Position numbers and translations under genes: made by a program. The notes beneath the pieces were generated by a model. It searched no databases and was not told the origin of the DNA. It worked only from the letters and a program-made list of their open reading frames with translations. Below, piece after piece: positions 54,347 through 64,000 of a DNA stretch of 64,000 bases (positions are counted from its first letter, which is position 1; every line of letters begins with the position of its first letter). The stretch covers positions 2,976,001 through 3,040,000 of the forward strand of contig NC_046681.1 in the NCBI RefSeq assembly GCF_009870125.1, in the 5' to 3' direction. The stretch is from Drosophila pseudoobscura (Eukaryota; Arthropoda; Insecta; Diptera; Drosophilidae).

Positions 54347-57300
54347 CGTTTTATTTTTCATAGTTCATAAAAGTTGTTAATTAAGTCGTAATCGTACTCT
54401 CACTCGAGGGAGCGCCGAAAGCGGTATCTATCCAATGCCATCCAATACTCAGCTATGCTCCGGTCCATTCCCGCCATCGAGTGCACTCCTCCCTCCTGTG
54501 GATCTCAAAATGAGGTAGTAGTTGGGGTAGTGAAAAAGAACTCTCGCCCAAAGAGAAATTAATCAATGTCTCGCTCTGCGAAGAACCCTTTGCAGATGCA
54601 TCCCCCAATGCACAGTGGGCTAAATGTTAATGTTGTAAATATATATACATGTACAAATAGGAACTGCAAAAATTTCAGATTTCCGCCCCTTAAAAGGTGC
54701 TATTTTTACCATTCTTGCCTGCTTTCGACAGTAGCCACTCAAAATGCATCTACTTTAATTTTTCATATATCCACGGCATTCCGGCAAGCTCCTTTGGATT
54801 TAATTGTCCAGGGAACATTCATTTAACGAGTTTTGGCACATTTTGGCACAAGTTGGCACAGCATTTGATTAAGTCTTCTCTAATTTTGGAAAGTGCATAC
54901 TTCATTCATAAAATTTACCTCATTTACAGGCTCACAAAGTCCAGAGAGTCTGTGTCTTTCACCACCGTTTTCTTTCACCAACTCGTAGTAAAGTAGTAAA
55001 TAAAACATTTGACTTTGATGGGCTGCATGTTGGGAAATATCGCCTGCCTGTCCCACTGTACGTAGGTGGGGCGAACAAAAGGGAACGCACACTCAATGCA
55101 GCATCAAACAATGGGCGCCCAGTCAGGGTATTTGTAAGGCTGATTAGGTCATGAACCACAGTAGCGAGCAACAAGGGGACAGACGGGCAGGTGTCCTTGG
55201 CAGTCGCCAGACAGCTATCCGGCCACAACCAGCTGAAGCAGAGGTGGCGGCTACGGTGGCTTCTGCCAGGTGCTCAGCAACCCTTGAGCTGCGGCACAAA
55301 AATCCGGAAGTATTGCCCTGAAAGACGTCGGAAGTTGTGGGCGAACGAGTGGGGGCAAGGCGAGGCATATTCCCGCAATGCAAAACCCCTAAAGAATCTG
55401 GATGTGCAAGCGCCAGGAGTTCAATTGAGAGAAGCCACCCTACTGGCTGCTGGTCTGCAGGAACACTGTCTGCTGTGTGCGGTCCCAGAACCGGGGGTTA
55501 AGAGAAACACTTCTCTTCCAGACAGAGCCAAGACAAAGCTGGCACTATCTCAATTTTAATGGAACACCTGACGCCATGGGAGACTCCCAAGAGATATCTA
55601 ACGTACTGTAAAAGGCTGCAAGGACAGAAAGGCTCCTCAAGGAGTCTGAAAACAAGACCCACAGCCATGTGACACATCCTACAGCCGTAGCTACGGAATG
55701 GAAAAGTAAAAGTTCAGCTCTTGTGCTGCTTCTTGCACTTTATAGAAAAGACTCCTTTCGTTCTTGTTTCTCCCCCAGAAACCGACGCCGACGCCAACAT
55801 CTGGCCAAGGGGCTGTTCTCAGAAATGTCCTTGAACTTTCATCATGCCAACCCCACGATTCGCGAGACCAGACCCAGATAGTACTGGTCGAATACGAATA
55901 GGCAAATCATTGAATGAGAAACATTCATGTTTCATGTACATATTATAGCCAATATTATATGTATATAATATCCTAGGCATAAATCACTCGTCAGTCCAGG
56001 GCAAGGCCGTCCAAAGTTGTTCATTTGGTTCTTTCGAACCAAGCGAAGTTCAGAACTTGAAACCACTGGACACAGAGAGATGGAGAGAAAGAGCGAGAGA
56101 GAGAGAAGGAGAGCGTCAGATGGGTGGGAGGAACGAACACTTTAATCGCTTTGGCTGAAGACACGAAAACAAAACCGGCAATTGAACGAATACGAAACAT
56201 TATGCATGGCGTTTCGATTGGAGTCCGATTTACCGAGCCGGTTCACTGTTCGCTGAATGAAAATGAAAATTGCAAGGCGGTCATCGGGATAATTAGCGAA
56301 CGAAACGCAGTGTCGGAAAGTCGGACCAATTTGGAAGACCGGTGGACCAGCGCAAGGGAATGTTCGTTTGGTCGCGTTGCCTGGTTCCACACATCGAGTG
56401 CTCACTGTGTGCATATGCATGTATCTACTTACATGTGTATGCATGTAAGACGGCTGTCACGGCGCTACTCGCAATCCGAGCAGCAGCTGAGAGACCAGGC
56501 ACAAGGCAACACAAAAGCTGCTAAACAAAAACCGTTGCAGTTCATTGAAACTTGAAGCCTTTCGGGGCAGGGGTTGGGGCAGACGATGGGGCAGGGGTTG
56601 CGGCAGGGCTTGGGTCTGGATCTGGCTGTTGGACGGACGGAGGTACGTTGGAGATCGAACAAACATGAATTGGGGCTGCATTTCACTCAAATTTTATCCT
56701 GCGGATGCGGACAGTACTCAAATCTGTTCTTGAGCCCCAACACACATCATTGCTGAGATCTGCAAATAAAGATCCACAATAAAGGCGATGCTGAGCAGGA
56801 ATTTCTGTTCGTATCATATCAGTTTAATTGGCCTCTGTTTGGGTTTCACTTTTCAATTGAGTATCTCGGGGGCTTGGTGGGCGGCAGGGCATGGAATCCG
56901 CGTGCGGCTCATAATGCGGACAGCAGTGAAAGTTTTACTTCATGGTAGAAGCAATCCATTTACCTCTGGCTGTTACAAGCAGAGACGACTAGACTAAAGG
57001 CGGTTCGGGCAACACTCTCGTTCTAACGAACCCAAGCACAGTCGGCATGCGAGAATGTGTGAACACTATGAATCATCCAGCCGACTTCGCCCTCTGCCGC
57101 AGAAGAGAAAACACAGCTTTAAGCCCGTAGAATTCGATGGTCTGCCTGGTGTGGTGGCTCGTACGGAGCGGAGATAGTAGATTGGAGAGAACGAATATGT
57201 TTACTGGCGATAAGTCAAACAAAATCAGCAGAGAGATAGCTGAAAGGGGAACTGAACTAATACGCGTACGAGCACGAGCACGAGGGTATGGCAAAATCAC

Positions 57301-60170
57301 GTTAGCGGGGAGAACGGGTTGTTTTTTTTTTTTTGACTGGAACGTTGCGAATGCACGGCAGAAGACGGCTCGATTTGTTTTTTTTTTCTTTTCCAGCCAG
57401 CGACCCAGAGACCCCACCCTACTCCTCCCCACCGCTCTGGACGGACTGCTATCAAAATAGCGAACGGCGCTGGCTTATCTACGATTTCTTTTCACATTCA
57501 GGTGCGGTGCGGGTGCGGTCCCCGCCCCGCCCCGCCTCCTCACAGAGGCAGATGTCAAGTGTCGCAATGGGTTATTTATATGCATTTTTGTTTGGTTTTA
57601 TCGTGGCCTCACCTTGTGTACCAAACCAAACACAGTAAGTCCGCTTAAGCCAACAAGGCAGTTTTTGTTTTATTCCTCCTCCCGTTCGGTCTGCTTTCGT
57701 TGTGTTTCTCCACTGCTCTGTGAGTGTTTTGCACCAGTCCACTCACTGCAGATGGGTTGGGGTTGGGGTTGGGGTCGGGCCTCTCTGTACTCACAAGAAT
57801 GCAGCTAAAAGCACAAACGTTTGGGTATAATTAGCTAAAACAAATTACACTTTTCTATTCCACTCGAATCATTCCCGCTTGGTTTCCCTTTTTGCTTTTT
57901 CGCTTCTTCGCACATTTCACTTTGGCCTGCGTTTTCGGGCTCACGCTAACCGCTCACCTCACCACCGCTTGCGACACTCCCTCATCACAGATCACAGATG
58001 AACGCTGGCGCGAATCTCGTACGCGATACTGCTGCTGACTGCCGATAGAACTTTTCACTTAATTTAATTTAAATATTAGTGAAAATCATAGGACAAAATA
58101 GAACTCGCGGAAAAGATAGTACGATAACAGCCGCGTACTAGAGCAGGAAAACCATCGATACATTGTGACATCGTTTAGTCCGCACGGCACAACGCGCTTG
58201 TCAGAAAATTGTTTGTTACTCAAACTATTAGAATATAAATTTTCCGATTTGTGTTTGTGTGCGTGCGCGTGTAGGGAGTAACGAATTAAACAAATTTATT
58301 TAAAAATATTTACTAGCGTCTCGCGGCGGCCATATCGGCCAGATATTTCGACTGTTTACATTTGCTCAATTTACACGGTAACTACACATTTGCTACATAA
58401 AGAGAGGAAAAAGAGGGTATGGAAAATGGGTAAAACAGCCCAGAATGGCAACGCATCTGGTAAAATCCACTACTTTTGTCCAATATGCTTTGATCCGGTC
58501 ACACGCTAGGTGAGGTCCGTACGGAACATTGCAATTTTCCTTGGCTGTTTTTGCCCGTTGTCTATACCCTTTTATATAGGCCATTGAAAATGAAAACTCA
58601 TTTTTTCGTTGCAGGAGTGAGTCTGCCTTTCAGAAATACATATACCGTAAATACACCGATAAAAAAAAAGAACTTGGCCAAGTGGAACCCCCTTTATTTA
58701 AACAGTATAATAACTTGAGGAAAAACGCGGAAATTAGATCTATGTAAATTCTCTTTACTTAACAAATAAAAACACCACCACATCTTTCACTGTGCTGAAA
58801 TTCTTCATCATTTTCGTGGAGTGTATTTCAATACCAACTGGTCGACAATGGGTTAATCGTTCTATGTCCATGATCAGATTGGATATGATCGATTTGGATA
58901 TTCCAAGACAGGACACTTAGCTCGGAACACATAATTTTTTCAGATTGACAAATTAATTTTCGACTGGATTGGCTAATTATGAGGAGTCCTTTTTTTTGAT
59001 TGTGTCTAAAATTAGGTTAAAATAAAAAAGGTCAAAGCTTAAAACATAAGTAATACCATATTGCATTTAATTAATATTAAAATTCTGTTTTCCAAGCTGA
59101 TTTGAGAGATTACTAATAAATATATCAATCCCAATACCTGTTCTTGGGCTTTGTAAGAAGATCACTAACTGCAAAATTTCGTTGAGACAGCTTTAAAACA
59201 GAGACCGACTAGTTGCTGCCTTCATTGGAGTGGTAAATCCCAAAGGAATGAAGTGAGAAGTGAGTCACCTCCAGGTTACTGTATGATCTCCTCCAATGCA
59301 CGTCCTTGTTAAGGAAGGATGATTCAAGGATCACCAAGAATCTTGGAATCTATGGAGGCCAACATATATACATATGTATATACTTGTGCAACAAGCCACA
59401 TCCATAGTCATAGCCATCCATGCCTTGACCATATATAAAGTGTATAATTAATTGTAGTGCCTAAAGAGTGCCTTACAAAATGCCCTTATACATATGTAAA
59501 CATCTAAACAATTAGCGATGCTCTTGTTAGGGAACAGTATTGATTGAAGGAGAAAAAGTTCCTTTTTAGGCAAATCATATAAGAACGAATAGGGCTCAGT
59601 CGTCATCCATGCATCATCGCTTCACATATATTCATATAATTTTTATGCATCTGTAGACGCCGTATCTAGATAGTTTGAGTTTTGTCGAAAATTGTATCTG
59701 AAATTCTAGAGATGCGCAAGATGTGGATCTCAACTTCGGGAATGATTCTACTTTTGGCATTTATACACGTTTTGCTACACGTCAACTACATATTTTTGGA
59801 ATAAACGCATGTTATAACGACCAATTTTTGCGTCATAAGGCCCGCAGGGTTATATGTACGTTTCCGTCTTATTTTCGGATAAACAACTTAATATGTATTT
59901 TCTCCTTTGCTTTTTAAGTTTTTTTCTCATATGGGCCAGGCCACAGATACCCTACAGTCGTATGTAAATATAAAGCAAGCTATTGGTTAACATAATTTGT
60001 TCTCTGTTTATTTATATTTGCAACCTGTCCAGCAGGACAATCAGCTAATTTTGGAAGTTGAATGGTGACATTTAATAGTACATAGAGTACAGAGAGTTGT
60101 TTAAGGTGTTAGATGGGTGGGAGGAGGCAGGGGAGAGGCGTTCAGTGCGTGTTATGAGGCGGATCCATTG
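54347..60170. other. Long non-coding stretch, no gene supported
   Basis: I find no frame with recognisable domains. Simple sequences include a GA-rich run (about 56080-56115), G-rich GGGGCAGGGGTTGGGGC-like repeats (56565-56610), a GGGGTT tandem (about 57753-57780), and long T runs at 57320 and 57380. GC-rich, TATA-less sequence near 57.9-58.2 kb might be the distal DCLK promoter. 58.3-60.1 kb is AT-rich and featureless. Confidence 0.35.
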
Positions 60171-60258
60171 GGTGTAACCACTAACCATACAGTATATAGA
60201 TGTGCCAGTTCATACAACGAAATTGTCACACACCGACTGTATGGTTAGTGGTGTAACC
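60171..60258. repeat. Short palindromic element (MITE-like)
   Basis: The 22-bp arms at 60171-60192 (starting GGTGTAACCACTAACC) and 60237-60258 are perfect inverted complements around a 44-bp centre. A 19-23 bp part of the arm recurs at 39125-39149. It may be the end-to-end form of a miniature DNA transposon. Confidence 0.6.
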
Positions 60259-60261
60259 TTT

Positions 60262-60540
60262 TTAAACGGCGGACGATGGCGCTACTATCGAGCAAATTGA
60301 TCGCTAGAGGGTTGTTGTGTCTGTCTAGACGATACAGGTAGGACTTGGTGCTCGTGGCGATTTCCTGTTAGACCCAGGGAATGTCATGAGTGTCCTTATT
60401 GGTGAGATATGGGTGTGCTCTAGAAATGATTCTGAGAGCCTTATTTTGTAGTCTCTGGTTCTCCCGGTTACTGTGTCACAACGTCCTCACTGATACATAA
60501 GGGGGGTTGGCTGAATTTTCCCAGTTTTTTTTGTATCGTT
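60262..60540 (-). mobile_element. Jockey-like LINE fragment (C-terminal end)
   Basis: Minus strand. QNKALRIISRAHPYLTNKD, then YRLDRHNNPLAINLLDSS and RRLKR are typical of the C-terminal end of Jockey-clade pol. It carries a stop near 60470, has no 3'UTR or poly(A), and is cut off at the palindrome on its 3' side. Confidence 0.65.
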
Positions 60541-61310
60541 CTTTTTGATAGAGTAATATTGGTCTAACTATTGCTAGATATATCCATCTTAGCCCAATAG
60601 CTGTTTTGCATGTGTAGAGTGCAGTCGTTGCCTTCTCCACTCTATTTTTGACATTCAGGTTCCAATTCCGCATCTTGTCAATTCGCTAAAGGAGAGCCTG
60701 CATCCATGTAATATTGGTGGGTTGAGGAGGAGGACCTAGTATTTAATCCCAGGCCGCGCGATAGTGTCCATTCCAACAGTTGCGCTAGCTTTGCGGGGAT
60801 TAAGTCGCAGTGTTTGTGGGTATTTTCCCGAGAAGATAATTGCCACGTCGTCCGCGTAAGCCCCCCTTCCAGGACGCATAGAATCTTGTTGACTGCTCCA
60901 CAGAACAAGGAGAAGAGGAGACAGGACACCACCATGCGGGGTGCTTCTGTTGACATGCCTTAACTGGGCGGACGATCCCATCGATGATGTCACAGTCCTA
61001 CATATGAGCATCACCATGTGACGGTCTACCTCATGGTCAGTGAGGGCTTCCGGTATGGCGCCCAAAACAACGTTGTTGAAGGCTCTCTCAATATCGGGGA
61101 AGGCTATTAAGGTCAAGTAAGTACTCTTTGAGATGCAGAGATTGCACTAACGCTAAGGATTACTTCAAGAAGTGCCGTTTCCGTGGATTTTCCTTTCCGG
61201 TAGGCATGCTGTGCGCCTGACAGCAACTTAGGGTGTATAGTTGTCCTCAGTTGCAGCTCGACGAGTCTCGAGTTCATCAACAAAGTATTCCCAAACATCA
61301 TTTCCACCTA
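60541..61310 (-). mobile_element. LOA-like LINE reverse transcriptase fragment
   Basis: Minus strand. Segments in order are LLSGAQHAYRKGKSTETALL, AFPDIERAFNNVVLGAIPEA, STPHGGVLSPLLLVLW, GAYADDVAIIFSGKYPQTL (the YADD catalytic motif) and WNLNVKNRVEKATTALYTCK, then RWIYLAIVRPILLY. It uses several frames, so it is decayed. It joins in frame to the Jockey-like piece at about 60.54 kb. Confidence 0.75.
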
Positions 61311-62019
61311 CAAAAATAATAAATGGTTGAGTGAGATGACCTTGAGTACATAATTCAGAGCGAGATCAATCGAATCTATTGATTGTGTTACAAATGAAGA
61401 TGAAGCCTTCCAACGGAATTTTTGAAACTCCTTGAATGTCCCTGGCTTCCCACCGCACAATTTGCGCTAAAGATTGGCTCCGCAGATTTAATCATACTAT
61501 TATAAACATAAACCAACCAAGACTGTGCAACGGTAAGGGTTTGATACTAAAAAAATGTATGAACAATTTAATTTACGCAACGATACTCAAAGGAGAACTC
61601 GAAGGTGAGGAAGTTCTCATTCCCAGGATTCCGATGATCCCAACAGATATGCCGTTTGACTATTAACAAATCACAAGCCTATCTTCGAAAGTGTGTGGTC
61701 TAAATCTGGAAAATCAATGTTTTTCTCATTGCCAATTATATGTGGCATCTTCACTGGTCGGAAGACCATCTGCGTTGTTTGTTTTTGCGCCTGATAAAAA
61801 AACAAATATTTTATATCACAAGGTGCTTGAGACTAAAGAAAAAAAAAAACAAACCAAAAAAAAGGAAAAAAACCTATTCAAGAATAATTAAGAATTAAAA
61901 AAAAAACATGATAAAATCAAAAATCAGCTTATTTATTGCCTGTAAGGCGCCACATTTGATTAAGAACTTTTTTTTTGCTGCGTGACAGAACAACATCTGT
62001 CATCTGCCGGGTCAGCTAG
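61311..62019 (+). mobile_element. Helitron relic: helicase C-terminus and 3' end
   Basis: Plus strand. Coding remnants of the Pif1-like Helitron helicase appear in order: VTNEDEAF, LKIGS, NQPRLCNGKGLILKKCMNNL, VLIPRIPMIPTDMPFDY, CGLNLENQCFSHCQLYVAS and SALFVFAPDKKTN with ILYHKVLE. The block between MPFDY and CGLNLEN is shortened (most of the AMTINKAQGQS region is missing). The 3' end shows a hairpin (TGACAGA at 61983, TCTGTCA at 61996) followed by GGGTCAGCTAG at 62009-62019 and then T, the expected CTRR-type terminus. The Rep domain and 5' end are absent; the LOA fragment abuts the truncated side. Confidence 0.8.
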
Positions 62020-63130
62020 TTTTTAATATAAAACAAGTTTTTATAAAAACAGAATAAAATAATAGTGGAGTAGCACTATGAAATAAGAACGAAGATACAA
62101 TCTGTACATACAAATCATAGCCCATTAGTAATATTTTGTAGATGCTTATCCAAGTTTTTACTTTTAAAATAATTTGGGCATAAGAGCATTACGGACTTGG
62201 ATAATTTTCGATGAAACTGTCGATCGTTACGAATGCCAAGCGGCTGAAAATTTCACAATTCATTCTCAATGGTGGCCATCGGCATAGGTGTGTTTTCAAT
62301 CACCTAGAAAGAAGCTGTGCTGTTTCGGTTCCCCTCTAAGTGCATCGAACGCCTAACAAGGTGGTACGACACGGGTCCGGGTCGCCAGCTTTTAAAGCAG
62401 GTAGGTAAGTAATAACTGGCCTGCCAGAGTGCAGTGCAGACATTGTCTGATTTTTTGTTGTTGTACAGGTTGTTTATTGAATTGTGGTTTGTGTTTCTGC
62501 ATACATTATTACATATAATATATTCGTTTTATCTAATTTTTACATATTGCTATATCGCAAGCCTTCATTTGTGGTCGTGTCCACGTGCACACTCTCCAAC
62601 CGCTTACAAAGACATCGAAAATAAAATCAAATAAAAAGTATAAATATATAAATCAACATTTAGCATATAAAATATAGATGGTACTAGTACATCGTTATCG
62701 CAACTTAATGCTAGCTTTGAAGACGCGCTCAGGGTGTATTGTGAGCTGGGACCTTCGACCGACTTATCCAATATTCGCTTCATGAAACCCCTTCGACAGC
62801 TTCTTCGGCCTTTCGAAGCTAGTCGTTGAGACGACTATTGAATTTTCGAGGGGTTTTATAATTAACTAACCTTGCGTTTCGTTATTTTTATTATGTACTT
62901 TTCAAATATTTGTATAATTTTTTCTTATTTTGGTTCGACGATTAATTTCAATTTACGACTTTAAATTTGGTGCTCAAAAGTGGGTCGAAAAGCAAATGTG
63001 GTATAATAAAGCTCGGCTAAGGGACTACTTATGTATAACTGTGAAAATGCGGCGGACTCCTTCGGATTGCAATAGCTTCTCAATAGCTCCGCACTTGTAT
63101 TTTGTGGGGTCTAGGATGATTCGGGGTGTC
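62020..63130. other. AT-rich intergenic, no gene seen
   Basis: The only frames are short and AT-rich. It may include the 3'UTR of the gene ending at 63131. Confidence 0.4.
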
Positions 63131-64000
63131 CTAGATGCGAATGGAGAGGAAGTAGAGGAGGCCAGCAAGAGCAAGGCAGCCCAAAGGCACGAGCCGGTAC
63201 AGAAATAGCAGATTTTGGGGCTCCTCATGCTTCAGCTTGAGACGAAGCTGTAAGATTTCATTGTTAAGCTGTAGATTGCTACTCTCAGATTGTTCTAGGC
63301 GTTCCTTGTAGACAATTAGCTCCTCCTCGCGTACCACCTGCGAGTCGTTTATGGCTGCGAGGTCCTCGTCCCAGGCTTTTTCAGTGTCCAGGCAAAGACT
63401 CTTATCCTGGCCAGACGCCTGACGCGGCTCATTGGCTGCGTCTGCCTCTGCCTCCAACACATCCTTTGCTTCTGTCTCCGTTTTAGGCTGCTCTGTATGG
63501 GCGTTGCGCTGAATTTCCTGCTCAAGTTGCTGCTTTAATTTGTCCATCTGCTCTTTCAGAGAGTGAATGTCGCTGGTTAGCAATACCGTCTTCTGTTTGT
63601 AACTATCACATTCCTCCTGCAGCATTTCGATAGCCTGATCTGTGGGGAAATCAGGTTCAATATTTGGAATCTCCTCATCGCGCACCAGCATCTCTTGGCT
63701 TTTCAACTTGTGCATCAAGCCTACAGGTTGCGATTGGCTATTCGGGTGCTCCAGCATTTCATCAATGCCATTCAGACGCGCATGCTTCGGCGAATTGTGA
63801 ATGAATTCGTCGCTAGCAGCCTTCGCCGCCTCTCGCTTAATGCCCGCACTAAGCTCAGGTCGCATGTTTAATTCCTGCACATCGATCTCTTCATTCTGCT
63901 CCTGATCCTCATCTTCGGAGCCGAAGTCGTTAAGGATAGCCTTCAGCACATCGGCGCCTAGTGCGCCTCTGTTGAGATCTGAGTTTTGTAGCAACTTCTT
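63131..64000 (-). CDS. Slmap: Tail-anchored coiled-coil protein, probably Slmap (partial)
   Basis: The frame is open from the right window edge (no ATG needed; the first in-frame residues are KKLLQNSDLN) to TAG at 63131, so it is a C-terminal part of at least 289 residues. It has an acidic region (FGSEDEDQEQNEEIDVQEL), coiled-coil heptads (LLTSDIHSLKEQMDKLKQQL and EELIVYKERLEQSESSNLQL) and ends in a single membrane helix (VPLGCLALAGLLYFLSIRI) at the very C-terminus. Coiled coil plus tail anchor fits sarcolemma membrane-associated protein, a STRIPAK subunit whose N-terminal FHA domain would lie outside the window. The Slmap call rests on this architecture and on recalled synteny. Confidence 0.6.
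   Translation of the reverse strand, partial: KKLLQNSDLNRGALGADVLKAILNDFGSEDEDQEQNEEIDVQELNMRPELSAGIKREAAKAASDEFIHNSPKHARLNGIDEMLEHPNSQSQPVGLMHKLKSQEMLVRDEEIPNIEPDFPTDQAIEMLQEECDSYKQKTVLLTSDIHSLKEQMDKLKQQLEQEIQRNAHTEQPKTETEAKDVLEAEADAANEPRQASGQDKSLCLDTEKAWDEDLAAINDSQVVREEELIVYKERLEQSESSNLQLNNEILQLRLKLKHEEPQNLLFLYRLVPLGCLALAGLLYFLSIRI

Noticed and set aside
57753-57780. GGGGTT tandem resembling telomeric DNA
   Set aside because: Only about four degenerate units in a G-rich region; Drosophila does not use such telomere repeats, so it is treated as simple sequence.
62930-63208. A 92-codon plus-strand frame
   Set aside because: Antisense to the C-terminal exon of the probable Slmap gene.
1-64000. 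tRNA, rRNA and CRISPR-like features
   Set aside because: Read for cloverleaf-type A/B boxes, rRNA cores and regularly spaced direct repeats; none found. The tandem arrays at 0.2-0.5 kb have no unique spacers.

Overview
This is a eukaryotic window, almost certainly Drosophila of the obscura group (pseudoobscura-like). The genes have short GT-AG introns, the 159-aa RpL21 and 299-aa RpL5 have the lengths known in flies, and the interspersed mini-me/DINE-type repeats are the obscura-group variant. As I remember fly gene maps, many of these genes (Tif-IA, Nubpl, RpL5, RpL21, light/Vps41, Tim23, Gpb5, Slmap, DCLK) lie in pericentromeric chromatin in D. melanogaster. Here they are packed as ordinary compact genes.

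Layout. 0-2.3 kb holds a 1.84-kb terminal-inverted-repeat element carrying an intact four-exon gene of a DUF4806-like family, next to a decayed relative. 3.3-5.5 kb is a carnitine acyltransferase ending in SKL. 5.76-13.47 kb is a fossil Ty3/gypsy (412/mdg1-like) element on the minus strand, with 4-bp target duplications and two mini-me copies inserted near its 5' end. 14-21 kb has Gpa2 (-), klhl10 (+), Gpb5 (+) and Tim23 (-), so both thyrostimulin subunits flank a kelch gene. 22-28 kb has a Nudix protein, RpL21 and a nine-finger C2H2 protein, all (+). 28-33 kb has Tif-IA/RRN3 (-), an Fcf2-domain gene (+) and Nubpl (-). 33.5-35.6 kb is a large unrecognised protein (+). 36-39 kb is a repeat nest: two LOA-like LINE pieces, a 597-bp fold-back element with a 7-bp target duplication, a mini-me piece and a third DUF4806-type relic. 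39.8-46.2 kb has RpL5 (+) and twelve-exon Vps41/light (-), with a beta-1,3-galactosyltransferase nested in intron 6 on the opposite strand. 46.5-50.8 kb has a membrane protein and doublecortin-like kinase, both (-). 50.8-60.1 kb has no gene I can support and is probably DCLK upstream/5'UTR-intron sequence. 60.1-62.0 kb is a second repeat nest: a short palindrome, a Jockey-LOA LINE chimera and a Helitron helicase relic with a recognisable 3' end. The C-terminal part of a tail-anchored coiled-coil protein (probably Slmap, -) runs off the right edge.

Most host genes are housekeeping: ribosomal proteins, Pol I initiation, pre-rRNA processing, mitochondrial import and complex I assembly, and vesicle tethering. 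Several intergenic regions carry the DRE motif TATCGATA. The most unusual item is the DUF4806-type family: three copies in the window, each tied to arrays of GCTCGCAAA-type motifs, one of them intact between inverted repeats. All exon coordinates were worked out by hand from splice consensus and reading phase.
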